Shown here piece after piece: positions 54,920 to 63,944 of a stretch of DNA of 64,000 nt (the first letter of the stretch is position 1; the number at the start of each line of letters is the position of its first letter). This DNA comes from Terasakiella brassicae (GTDB taxonomy: Bacteria; Pseudomonadota; Alphaproteobacteria; Rhodospirillales; Terasakiellaceae), in contig NZ_BMHV01000003.1 in NCBI RefSeq assembly GCF_014641495.1, forward strand, positions 124,001 through 188,000, read 5' to 3'. The position numbers and the translations under genes were made by a program. The notes under the pieces were generated by a model. The model did not search any database. It worked only from the letters and a program-made list of their open reading frames with translations, and was not told the DNA's origin.

Positions 54920-57900
54920 CTATTGGGCCGCGTGGCGGCGTTTTGATCGGGTGATGGTTGGGCGGATGGGGGCAGATGTTTCTTGTTGTTGAAGGTCATC
55001 AATCACATGCGCAAGGCGGGCAATGGTCGGGTTGTCGAACAGGCTGTGAAAGGGCAGCTCAAGGGCCATTTTATTGCGAATGCGCGACATAATGCGTGTT
55101 GCGCTTAGGGAATGTCCGCCAATATTGAAGAAATTGTCATCCATTCCGATCTGTTGGCTTTCCAGAACATCCTGCCAAATTTCCTGAAGGGTGCATTCTG
55201 TCTCGGTCGCCGGGGCGCGGTAAGCTTGCGTGATTATGTGCGCCTGATTTTGTTGCGCCAATGCTTTGCGGTCGACTTTTCCGCGCTCACTCAGCGGCAG
55301 CTTGTCCAACGGGGTAAGGCGTTGCGGCACCATGTAGGATGGAACCAGACGGGCAAGGGCGGATTTGAGATCGGTTTCACTTGTTTTGGCTGCGGATAGG
55401 TAAAAACCGACAAGCTGGTCGTGATCATCAAGAATGACGATTGCCCGGTCAATGTCGGGATGGTTTTCCAGTTTGTTTTCAATTTCGCCCAGTTCCACAC
55501 GGTAGCCGCGCACCTGAACCTGATCATCATTGCGCCCGATAAAATGCAAGTCGCCTTGTTCATCCCAATAGGCAAGATCCCCGGTTTTATAAAGGCGTGC
55601 ACCGGGCTGAAACGGATGGGGGATGAATTTTTCACGGGTTAAGTCGTCTTGTTTCCAATATCCCCGGGCAAGGCCAATGCCGCCCAGATAAATTTCGCCT
55701 TCAATGCCGATGGGCACCGGGCGTAAGTCTTGATCCAGCAGATAGACCTGAACATTATCAATGGGCTGTCCGATGGTGATTTGGGTATCAGGGTGGACCC
55801 GTGTTGAGGTCGCCACCACACTGCATTCTGTGGGGCCGTAATTGTTATAGATTTCCAGATCGCCAGCCCTGATATCCTTTAAGACATCCCCACCGGTCAA
55901 AATTTTGATTTTAGGGGATAGCTTGCCGTCATGCGTTTTGCTGACGTCTTCGCATATGGCAGGCGGCAGGAAGGTATGGCTGATGTCATTTTCCTGTAAA
56001 AAGGTAATTAATTTTTCCACATCCAGTCGCACAGGGTCGGGGACCGGGTATAGACAGAGACCATTGAGCAAATTGGGCACCATTTCCCAAAGTGATGCAT
56101 CAAAGGCAGGGGAGGCATAAAGCGTTGCCCGACTGCCGGTTGCCAATTGAAAGGCCTGTTCATGCCAGTTGACGAGATTAAGCAATCCGGCTTCTTCGAC
56201 CATGGCGCCTTTGGGTTGCCCGGTGGAACCGGACGTGTAGGTCATATAGGCAAGGCCGTTGGTTTGCACAGGCGTAAAGTGCGTGATATCGCCCTCCCAT
56301 TTTTGATCCAGATTGCAAACAGGTGTTGCGGTTGTGATCTTTTCAAGGTTTTGGGTGTTGGATAAAACGCATAGGGCCTCGCTGTCTTTCAGGATATAGT
56401 CCATGCGCGCCTGCGGTGTCTCGGGATCCAAGGGGACATAGACACCGCCTGCCTTGAGAATACTTAAGAAGCTGCAAACCAGTGAAGCGGAACGTTCTAA
56501 AAGAACGCCCACATGCGGATTACCCGTTACGGCGAAATTTTTTTGCAAATGATGGGCCAGTGCATCGCTGCGTTGATCCAGTTCACGGTAGGTCAAACGG
56601 GTTGGACCATCAACGATGGCCGGGGCGTTGGGTGCGCGTTCCACCTGTTGTTTAAAACGTTCAATAACAGATAGGCGAGATGGGGCCGTTTGGGGGTGAT
56701 GATTAAAACCTTTTAAAATCAATTCGCGTTCTTGTGGTCCTAAAATATCAATGTCGCGGATTGTTTTTTCAGGTGTGGCTAGAATTTGATGTAAAACCTG
56801 TTCAAAATGCCCGGCCATGCGTTGCATTTGTGCAGGGCTAAATCGGTTTGTGTTATAGGAAAATTCAGCACTCAGGCAGGTTCCGGGATTGAAGGCGAGG
56901 GTGAAATCATAATGGGTATGTTCGTGACGGATGAGACGCTCAACCGTCAGGCCATAGGCATCCTTTTCCATGTTTTCCTGAAAACCTTCATCGATATGAA
57001 AGTTTTCAAAAGCAAAAAGATGATCCGGTTTTTGCGTATCATTCAGGATATCATTGAGGGCGAGATATTGATGTGGGTCAACACAAAGGGCCTCGTCCTG
57101 CAATTGGGACAGCAGGTCACAAAAACGCATATCCTCGGCTATCTGGACCCGTACCGGAATGGTGTTGATAAACAGTCCCACCATATCTTTAATGTTGGGC
57201 ACGTCATGGGGGCGCACGGTGACGACACTGGCAAACAGGATGTCGTTCCTCCCCTTGTAACGGGCCAGCATTACCCCCCAAATGGCCCGGCATAAAATCG
57301 CAGGTGTGACACGTAATTTTTGTGTGAGGGTCTGTAGGGCACCCGTGGTTTCTTCACTTAATTGCAACAGATGTTTTGCAGGGCAGTAGCCAGCTTTATT
57401 ACGTTGAAAAGGCAGATGTGTTGCAGAGGTCCCTTTTAGATATTTCGCCCAGAAATCGAGTGAAGATTGCGTGTCACGGTGATGCAGCCAATTAAAATAG
57501 GGTTTGGAAGAAACCGGTGGTGTCAGGTCCGGGCGTTCACCACGCACGTTGGCGCTGTATATTTCCATTAGTTCCTGCAATAAAATTGCGCTGCTCCATC
57601 CGTCCAGCAGGATATGATGATGGGTCCTTATGATCTCGTGACGCTGTGTGTCCAGTTTTACGATACACAGACGGGCGAGTTGTCCGGCATGGGGTGTAAA
57701 GGGCTTTTCACGGTTTTCTTGACGCAGTTGATCTAGGGTTGCGTCTTGTTCCGGTCTATTCAGGTTGCTGAGATCAATAAAACGGGTGTCAGCGCGAACC
57801 TTCTTGAGAACAATTTGGCAGGGTTGTTTGGTTTTTTCATATTCAAAGGCAGTGCGCAAAATATCGTGACGGTCCACAAGGTCCTGCCAGCTTTTTAAAA

Positions 57901-58045
57901 ACAGATCAGGGGCAAACGAACCTGTGACAAGATAGGAAAACTGTTCAACATAGGTGCTTTGGTCATCCCCGAATAAGGCATGAAACAGCATGCCTTCCTG
58001 CAATGGGGTTAGGGGATAGATATCTTGGAGATCTTCTTTCTTCAT
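54920..58045 (-). CDS. NRPS B (C-A-T), Leu-like pocket
   Basis: The 1041-residue module has a C domain beginning with the YPLTPLQEGMLFH pattern of domains that take D-configured donors (catalytic HHHILLDGW near 140), an A domain (about 450-930, YTSGSTGQPKG near 602) and a T domain (IGGHS near 977), then a basic tail. The pocket reads DAWFLGNVVK, identical to a leucine signature I recall. With no epimerisation domain, L-Leu is expected. The N-terminus (KKEDLQDIYPL) looks like an acceptor communication segment, matching the E-domain terminus of A. The frame opens with TTG at 58051, overlapping the stop of A, but the ATG at 58045 lies 2 nt beyond that TGA and is preferred. Confidence 0.94.
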   Translation of the reverse strand: MKKEDLQDIYPLTPLQEGMLFHALFGDDQSTYVEQFSYLVTGSFAPDLFLKSWQDLVDRHDILRTAFEYEKTKQPCQIVLKKVRADTRFIDLSNLNRPEQDATLDQLRQENREKPFTPHAGQLARLCIVKLDTQRHEIIRTHHHILLDGWSSAILLQELMEIYSANVRGERPDLTPPVSSKPYFNWLHHRDTQSSLDFWAKYLKGTSATHLPFQRNKAGYCPAKHLLQLSEETTGALQTLTQKLRVTPAILCRAIWGVMLARYKGRNDILFASVVTVRPHDVPNIKDMVGLFINTIPVRVQIAEDMRFCDLLSQLQDEALCVDPHQYLALNDILNDTQKPDHLFAFENFHIDEGFQENMEKDAYGLTVERLIRHEHTHYDFTLAFNPGTCLSAEFSYNTNRFSPAQMQRMAGHFEQVLHQILATPEKTIRDIDILGPQERELILKGFNHHPQTAPSRLSVIERFKQQVERAPNAPAIVDGPTRLTYRELDQRSDALAHHLQKNFAVTGNPHVGVLLERSASLVCSFLSILKAGGVYVPLDPETPQARMDYILKDSEALCVLSNTQNLEKITTATPVCNLDQKWEGDITHFTPVQTNGLAYMTYTSGSTGQPKGAMVEEAGLLNLVNWHEQAFQLATGSRATLYASPAFDASLWEMVPNLLNGLCLYPVPDPVRLDVEKLITFLQENDISHTFLPPAICEDVSKTHDGKLSPKIKILTGGDVLKDIRAGDLEIYNNYGPTECSVVATSTRVHPDTQITIGQPIDNVQVYLLDQDLRPVPIGIEGEIYLGGIGLARGYWKQDDLTREKFIPHPFQPGARLYKTGDLAYWDEQGDLHFIGRNDDQVQVRGYRVELGEIENKLENHPDIDRAIVILDDHDQLVGFYLSAAKTSETDLKSALARLVPSYMVPQRLTPLDKLPLSERGKVDRKALAQQNQAHIITQAYRAPATETECTLQEIWQDVLESQQIGMDDNFFNIGGHSLSATRIMSRIRNKMALELPFHSLFDNPTIARLAHVIDDLQQQETSAPIRPTITRSKRRHAAQ

Positions 58046-58047
58046 GC

Positions 58048-61000
58048 TCAAAACAGGCTTTCAAATTCATCAAGGCTGAGGGTGGACAGGGTTAAATCGG
58101 CTGGCGTCAGTTCGGATGTGTCGCGTGCGCTGCAAAACGCGATGAGTTTGTTCATTTCTTCATGCAGGGTGTGCAGTAGGTCTTCCATCGTGCTTTTCAA
58201 ATAGCGATGGCGGCTGTAGGACAGGGTAATTTCCAGCCTGTCATCCATGACGATGGCCGCAATGTCCAAATTGCTGGTGCGTTTGGCGCTGGGGGCAATG
58301 GCGGTGCCTGTATTGTCCGTTGAAATATCGAACAAAGGCGTGTTCTGTGCGTTTTTAAAATGGCCGAGGTAATTAAACGTGATGTGGCAACGTTGATCAA
58401 AGGCGGGGTCAAGACCTAAGCCGTCTTTGGACAGGTAACTCAACACGCCATATCCAAACCCTTTGTTGGGGATTTGTCGCAGGTTTTCCTTGATGGTTTT
58501 GATCTGTTGGTCGGTTTTCGTTATGTGTGACAGATCCAGTAAAACCGGATAAAGCGAAGTAAACCAACCCAGCGTTCGACTGACATCACTGTTTTTAAGG
58601 GCAGGGGAACGACCATGCCCTTCCAGCATGACAATGGTTTTTTCCAGTCCTTTCCAGTTTTTTAAGGCACGCGCCAAGGCAACCAGCAGAATTTCTTCTG
58701 CGCTGGTGTGAAAGGCGTTATTGACCTCCCCCATCAAGGTGTGCGTGTCTTTGGGGGTTAAGCTGACGGTGCAACTTTCCAAATCGCACAGGCGATTATG
58801 CGGTGAGGGGATTTCAACGGGGAAGGGACAAACATCGGCCTGCCGGATGCGTTTCCAATAGGGAATTTCCTTTTTTAAATCGTCACTTTGCGCATATTGG
58901 ACAAGGGCATTTCCCCAATGTTTCAGGGAATGGGTTTTGCGTGGCAAGTTAATAGCTTGTTTGGCGGTTATGTTACGGTAGGCCTGCGTTAAATCTTCCA
59001 ACAAAATACGCCAGGACACACCGTCAATAATCAGGTGATGGACAACCAGCAATATATGGTCCTGTTTTGCGCCTTGCAGGAGAATGGCTTTGGCCAAGGG
59101 ACCGTTGGTTAAATCAAGTCCGGTATGGGCCTGATTGGCCTGACGCAGAATTTGGCGATTTTCATCGCGTTTCCTGTCTAATTGTATCGCCTGAAATTTA
59201 AAACCGTTTGTTGTCTCACAAAATTCCTGATGCCAAACACCATCCGGGGTTTGATGGAATTTCAGGCGAAAAGCATCATGTTGCTGAACAAGAACATGAA
59301 TGGCCTGTTCCATTGCAGACACATCCAGTCGTTCATGGGCGTGAAGTAACAGGGCATGGTTAAACCAGTTGGGATTGGTTGAAAATTTGTCAAAGAAACG
59401 GTGCTGAACCGGGCCAAGCACGGCTTCCCCCGTGATATCGTCTTCTTCCACGAAATGATCCTGCGTGATAAAGGGAGCAAGCTTGGCAACGCTTGGATTA
59501 TCAAACAGGTCTTTGATCTGAAGGCTTAATCCTGATTTATAAAGCTGGGACAATAACTGAATAGCGCGGATGGAATCACCACCCAGTTCAAAATAATCAT
59601 GATGAATGCCGATATCGCTGCGCCCGAAAACATGTTGCCATGCCTCAAGGAGGATTTTCTCGGTTGGTGTCGTTGGGGGTGTTGCTGCAATTTTGTTTGA
59701 TTGTTCGTCAACTTCAACAATTTCAAGCAAGGCTTTACGATCAATTTTGCCGGAAACCAACCGGGGCATGTTTTGCAATAAAGCATAACGGCTGGGTACC
59801 ATATGGGCAGGCAAGCTTGCCGATAAATCTTGGCGTAAATCGTCAAGGTTAATCTGGTCGTGGGTAACGAGGCAGGCCTTTAAATAGGTATGCCCGGTGT
59901 GGTCCTGTGCCGCAATGACACAGGCTTCTTTGATCTGCGCATACCGATTGAGCCTGTCTTCAATTTCGCTTGGCTCAATACGGTAGCCCATAATCTTGAC
60001 CTGTTGGTCATTGCGGCCCAGAAACTCGACATGTCCATCGGATCTAAAACGGGCCAGATCCCCTGTTTTGTAGATACGTTTGTCAGGGGTTGTCGGATGT
60101 GGAATGAATTTTTCATCATTCAGGGCATCATTGTTTAAATAACCACGGGCGACACCCGGTCCACCGATACACAATTCCCCAATGCCACCAAGGGGAACGG
60201 GATGTCCTTGCGGGCTTAAAATAAAGATTTCCGCATTCCCTAACGGTTTACCGATGGGGACATGGGCCGTATCGGTTGTCAGGGGGGCAGAGGTGGTAAA
60301 GCTGAGGGCGTTAACGCAACATTCCGTTGGACCATAAAGGTTGGAAACCGTGCAGTTTTGCACCACTTTATTGGCAAGGGAAACGGGCAAGGCTTCCCCG
60401 CCGAAAATCATGTGGCTGAGTTGTTTTGTCAGGGTGTCCAGTTCGCCCGCTTCGTCCAGCAAGGCCAGAAAGTTGGGAATGCAGCCCCCGATATCAATCT
60501 TGTATGTTTGGCAGAATTGACGGAACTTGCGGGTATCGCGCTTGCTGTCATCATCCATAATGAACAGGCTATGTCCGTAGAGAAGGGCGGAGAAAATCTG
60601 TTGCACCGACCCGTCAAACACATAGGTGGTTAAAAGCACCATATTGAGGGGGCGTTGATGACGTTGATAGACATCGTGGTTCATGGCATGGGCCAGATGA
60701 ACAACGCTGCCCTGTTCAATCATCACCCCTTTGGGTGTGCCGGTGGTGCCGGATGTGTAAATCACATAGGCGAGATCGTCAGCTTTGCTTTCAATCTGTT
60801 GGAAGGCCAAATCGGGAAGGGTTGTGATTTCAAGACAAGGCTTTGTTGTAAGTTCGCATGCCTTCGATTGTGTCTGTGGATCAACAAGGATGGCTTGTGC
60901 CTGACTGTCTTTTAAAATGAAATCAATGCGTTCTGTTGGAAAGTCCGGTTCAATGGGAACGTAAGCGGCCCGGGCCTTAAGCACGCCTAAAATCGCAAGG

Positions 61001-62598
61001 ACACACCAATGGCTGCGTGTCAGCATCAAGGCGACCCGATCATCGGGCGACAGGTTGACGCTTTGTCGTAAATGGGCGGCAATTCGATCAGATTGCAAAT
61101 CGACCTCTGCATAGGTCAGGCTGATGTGTTCAAACGACAGGCAGGTCCTCGTCGGGTGGGCATTGACCTGTTTCTTGAACAACTCAATGAGGGTTTCATC
61201 CTGTTCGTAATGTAAGGGGGTGCCTCGCGAGAAGCTTTTTAGCTGCGCTTTTTCTGTATCCGATAACAGATCAATATCGCATATTCGAACCTCCTCCCCT
61301 TGTCTTATGAATTCTGATAGGGCGCGTTGAAAATGTTTAGCGAGACGATGCAAGTCTGCGTCATCATAAAGGGCTGAATTGTAGCCGATTTTAACTTTCA
61401 AACGATCTTGATCGGGCAGAAGGCGCACGCCCAGATCAAAATGAGTTTTCTCCCACGTTTGCAGTTGGGTGACGGCAAAGTCGGTGCCGGGGAGTAGGGT
61501 GTTGAGTTCAAACACACGATCCAGAGGATAATTTTCCATGACGAACAAGGATCCGATCAAGCGATCCTTTAAGGGGGTGGTTGATTGAATATCAGCCAAG
61601 GCAATATGTTGGTGAGGCTCCGATGCCAACGCATTGTGCTGAACTTGCGAAAACAGATCGCAAAGACGCATATCGGGGGTGAACTGAATACGCACCGGGA
61701 TTGTATTAATGAAAATGCCCGCCATTTTTTCAATGCCGTCGATTTCATGCGGGCGACCGGAGACCACGCAGCCGAAAACAATATCGTCAGATTGGGTTTG
61801 CTGAGCCAGTAAAAGCCCCCAAAGGCTTTGAAAAAGGCTGTTCAGGGTGATGTTTTGATCGTTTGCCAGTTTATTCAGGCTATCCAATTGATCTGGTCCG
61901 ACATCAAAATAAACGGCCTTGGGTTCGCTTGCGGTTTTAGGGGTCGCACGCTGGGGTGGGGTTGATTGGGTCTCAAAACCAGCCAGATAGGTTTGCCAGT
62001 ATTGCATGGAGGCCGTTTGATTTTGGGCGTCACGCCACTTTATATATTTTGAAAAACCAACCGGTTGTTCATAGGGCAGAGGCTTCTTGTTAATTTGTGC
62101 AATATATATATCCAGTGCTTCTTTAACCAGATTCCCCAATGACCAGCCATCCATAATGATATGGTGGTGGGTGAGGATAACTTCGAAGCTGTCATTGCTC
62201 AATTGCAGGACACGCAAACGCAGCAGCATGTCATCTTCAAGATGAAAAGGGGTATGCTTTTCCTGTTCCTGAAATGTGTGAACGGCTTGTTCTTTGTCTT
62301 CGCTGTTAAGGTGGCGGTAATCGATAACTTGGAAATCAAGAGGGCGCTTGTCTGCGACAACCTGCAAGGGGGTTGGTGTATTTTGAAAGACAAAATTCGT
62401 GCGCAAGATGTCATGGCGATTTACCAGCCTTTGCCATGCTTCTTTGAAAGCCGATACATCAAAATATCCCTGAAGGCGCCATGATATTTGCTGAAGGTAA
62501 GATTGTTTGTCGTCACCTTTCAGGTAGTGGAAAAACAGCCCTGCCTGCATGGGGGACAGTTTGTAGATATTGGCGATGTTGTTCTTGGCTGGCTTCAT
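58048..62598 (-). CDS. NRPS A (C-A-T-E), substrate unassigned
   Basis: The 1516-residue module has a C domain of the D-donor type (YKLSPMQAGLFFH, HHHIIMDGW near 144), an A domain (about 460-950, YTSGTTGTPKG near 614), a T domain (LGGDS near 1007) and an E domain (about 1050-1500: HHLIIDG near 1186, EGHGR, GWFTSLYP). The pocket by alignment reads DGQGIGLVNK, which I cannot assign; the Gln at position 239 and the paired Cys at 328-329 are shared with G, hinting at a related polar substrate. The C-terminus (TPADLTLSTLSLDEFESLF) resembles a donor communication domain for B. Although first in the operon, its C domain expects a D-aminoacyl donor, which only G can offer. The ATG is the first codon after the promoter region. 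Confidence 0.94.
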   Translation of the reverse strand: MKPAKNNIANIYKLSPMQAGLFFHYLKGDDKQSYLQQISWRLQGYFDVSAFKEAWQRLVNRHDILRTNFVFQNTPTPLQVVADKRPLDFQVIDYRHLNSEDKEQAVHTFQEQEKHTPFHLEDDMLLRLRVLQLSNDSFEVILTHHHIIMDGWSLGNLVKEALDIYIAQINKKPLPYEQPVGFSKYIKWRDAQNQTASMQYWQTYLAGFETQSTPPQRATPKTASEPKAVYFDVGPDQLDSLNKLANDQNITLNSLFQSLWGLLLAQQTQSDDIVFGCVVSGRPHEIDGIEKMAGIFINTIPVRIQFTPDMRLCDLFSQVQHNALASEPHQHIALADIQSTTPLKDRLIGSLFVMENYPLDRVFELNTLLPGTDFAVTQLQTWEKTHFDLGVRLLPDQDRLKVKIGYNSALYDDADLHRLAKHFQRALSEFIRQGEEVRICDIDLLSDTEKAQLKSFSRGTPLHYEQDETLIELFKKQVNAHPTRTCLSFEHISLTYAEVDLQSDRIAAHLRQSVNLSPDDRVALMLTRSHWCVLAILGVLKARAAYVPIEPDFPTERIDFILKDSQAQAILVDPQTQSKACELTTKPCLEITTLPDLAFQQIESKADDLAYVIYTSGTTGTPKGVMIEQGSVVHLAHAMNHDVYQRHQRPLNMVLLTTYVFDGSVQQIFSALLYGHSLFIMDDDSKRDTRKFRQFCQTYKIDIGGCIPNFLALLDEAGELDTLTKQLSHMIFGGEALPVSLANKVVQNCTVSNLYGPTECCVNALSFTTSAPLTTDTAHVPIGKPLGNAEIFILSPQGHPVPLGGIGELCIGGPGVARGYLNNDALNDEKFIPHPTTPDKRIYKTGDLARFRSDGHVEFLGRNDQQVKIMGYRIEPSEIEDRLNRYAQIKEACVIAAQDHTGHTYLKACLVTHDQINLDDLRQDLSASLPAHMVPSRYALLQNMPRLVSGKIDRKALLEIVEVDEQSNKIAATPPTTPTEKILLEAWQHVFGRSDIGIHHDYFELGGDSIRAIQLLSQLYKSGLSLQIKDLFDNPSVAKLAPFITQDHFVEEDDITGEAVLGPVQHRFFDKFSTNPNWFNHALLLHAHERLDVSAMEQAIHVLVQQHDAFRLKFHQTPDGVWHQEFCETTNGFKFQAIQLDRKRDENRQILRQANQAHTGLDLTNGPLAKAILLQGAKQDHILLVVHHLIIDGVSWRILLEDLTQAYRNITAKQAINLPRKTHSLKHWGNALVQYAQSDDLKKEIPYWKRIRQADVCPFPVEIPSPHNRLCDLESCTVSLTPKDTHTLMGEVNNAFHTSAEEILLVALARALKNWKGLEKTIVMLEGHGRSPALKNSDVSRTLGWFTSLYPVLLDLSHITKTDQQIKTIKENLRQIPNKGFGYGVLSYLSKDGLGLDPAFDQRCHITFNYLGHFKNAQNTPLFDISTDNTGTAIAPSAKRTSNLDIAAIVMDDRLEITLSYSRHRYLKSTMEDLLHTLHEEMNKLIAFCSARDTSELTPADLTLSTLSLDEFESLF

Positions 62599-62893
62599 CT
62601 TAGTAAGAAATACACTAATTAATATATATTGGTGTATTTCCCCTCCCTCAATATATCTATCTATTCGTGCGTAACATTATGTTTACTTGTTTAGATTGTA
62701 TAGTATTTTTTTTATAATCTTTAGAAAGAGAATAAAATTTAAGATGAAATTAGATGATAATTAATTGAAATATAATGTAAAAATATTAATTGTAATTTTT
62801 TAATAAAAACAACTATTGATATTTTAAGGGTTGTGTGGATAGAATTGCCTGTGCGGAAGCGTTGAGGAAACTATACACTTTAAAGATGTTTTC
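62599..62893. promoter_or_regulatory. Promoter and operator region of the synthase operon
   Basis: A 295-nt AT-rich spacer separates the synthase operon (minus) from a small membrane protein gene (plus). On the minus strand TTGAGG (plus 62646-62651) and TATATA (plus 62623-62628) are 17 nt apart, a plausible sigma-70 promoter. An inverted repeat, GAAATACAC / GTGTATTTC (62607-62615 and 62632-62640, 16-nt spacer), brackets the -10 box, consistent with a repressor site. One arm contains the GGTGTATT motif (62631-62638). Nothing coding was found. Confidence 0.6.
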
Positions 62894-63148
62894 TTGAAGC
62901 GGCCTGATTATGTATCTGTTGAAAACGCAGACTATTTCAAACTGGTTTGCGACATGGGGAGAAAACTCTTGGGTTCAATGCTAGGAATTTGGATTCTTGC
63001 CAGCCTGTTGATTGGAATGCTCGGCATTCATAAGCGGTTTGGGTTTTGGGGATTCTTTTTTGGATCACTCGTTTTATCCCCCATCATTGGCATAATCATG
63101 CTGTTTTCTATGGAAGATAACTACATCCATACCAAGGCTTCTGAGTAA
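62894..63148 (+). CDS. Small hypothetical membrane protein, two helices
   Basis: The 84-residue frame uses a TTG start, or the ATG at 62954 (64 residues). It has two hydrophobic segments, about residues 26-45 (LLGSMLGIWILASLLIGMLG) and 50-73 (Gly/Phe-rich), and a short charged tail. No family is recognised. Both start options have weak ribosome sites. It lies 31 nt before a DUF697-like gene on the same strand and may be co-transcribed with it. Probably unrelated to the biosynthetic cluster. Confidence 0.5.
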   Translation: MKRPDYVSVENADYFKLVCDMGRKLLGSMLGIWILASLLIGMLGIHKRFGFWGFFFGSLVLSPIIGIIMLFSMEDNYIHTKASE

Positions 63149-63179
63149 TCGTCTTTTACATTTACCAAAGGTGACCAAA

Positions 63180-63869
63180 GTGACTGATACCGATAAGAAG
63201 ACCCCTGCGCGCAAAACCGCAACGACGAAAGAACCTGAAAAAGCAGAAAGCGCAACTGAAACTGTGACGAGTGATGCACCAGAAGCACAAGCTGCTGAAA
63301 TGGCGCATGGCGCGGACCATGAAGAAAGTCTTGAACAGCATGACCATGAGATAGATTTGCATGCAGCGGCTGACAAAATCGTTCGCCGCAATATCTACTG
63401 GGCGCTTGGGTTTGGCGTTGTACCGCTTCCGATTGCCGATATGTTTACAATCGGTGCTGTTCAGTTAAAAATGATGAAAGAACTGGCTGATTTATACGAT
63501 GTGCCGTTTAGTAAAAATCTGGCAACGGCCGCTGCTGTCAGCATTATTGGTGGCGTTGGCCCGGTTGAGTTGGCAAAAGGTCTGGGGGCCAGTGTTGTCA
63601 AACTGATCCCCGGTGCGGGCAGTGTGGCCGGTATTGCCGCTTTGCCGATCACGGCGGGTGCCCTGACCTATGTCATCGGGCATATTCTGGTAAAGCATTT
63701 TGAATCTGGGGGGACGTTCTGTTCCTTTGATGCGTCAAAAGTTAAAGGCTACTCCAAAGACCTGTACGCCAAGGGCAAAGGGATGGTCAGCCGCATGAAA
63801 AAAGATAAAGAGGCCGATGCATCTTCTGCTGCTGCAGAAGAAACGGCTTCTGCGGCGGCCACGGCGTAA
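63180..63869 (+). CDS. DUF697 / YcjF-like membrane-associated protein
   Basis: About 229 residues. The first 60 or so are a charged, Lys/Glu/Thr/Ala-rich disordered region. The remainder resembles DUF697, the small alpha-helical membrane-associated domain often linked to GTPases: VRRNIYWALGFG near 70, PIADMFTIGAVQLKMM, and Gly/Ala-rich hydrophobic helices near 115-165. A Lys-rich and then Ala-rich tail follows. Exact function is unknown. The frame begins at GTG 63171, but GTG 63180 sits 8 nt after an AAAGG ribosome site and is preferred. A stem-loop with a T run follows the stop. Confidence 0.7.
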   Translation: MTDTDKKTPARKTATTKEPEKAESATETVTSDAPEAQAAEMAHGADHEESLEQHDHEIDLHAAADKIVRRNIYWALGFGVVPLPIADMFTIGAVQLKMMKELADLYDVPFSKNLATAAAVSIIGGVGPVELAKGLGASVVKLIPGAGSVAGIAALPITAGALTYVIGHILVKHFESGGTFCSFDASKVKGYSKDLYAKGKGMVSRMKKDKEADASSAAAEETASAAATA

Positions 63870-63886
63870 AATCTCCCGAATGCACA

Positions 63887-63944
63887 AACCGAAGTTTCTT
63901 TTCTTTGAAAAGGGAAAGGAAGCTTCGGGTTGTATCCCTTTTTT
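63887..63944 (+). terminator. Probable rho-independent terminator after the DUF697-like gene
   Basis: AACCGAAG (63887-63894) pairs with CTTCGGGTT (63923-63931) with one bulged G. Inner T/C-rich and A/G-rich stretches extend the stem, and a run of six T (63939-63944) follows. Imperfect but well placed. Nothing further was seen to position 64000. Confidence 0.6.

Noticed and set aside
54901-55002. N-terminal extension of the radical SAM protein overlapping gene B.
   Set aside because: The extension is low-complexity and reads through gene B; the conserved N-terminus starts at the ATG at 54900.
7750-62893. The cluster as a pyoverdine-like siderophore system, suggested by the Dab aminotransferase and PvdE-like exporters.
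   Set aside because: No Fur-like box, TonB receptor, hydroxylase/formylase or chromophore genes are seen; the PKS content does not fit.
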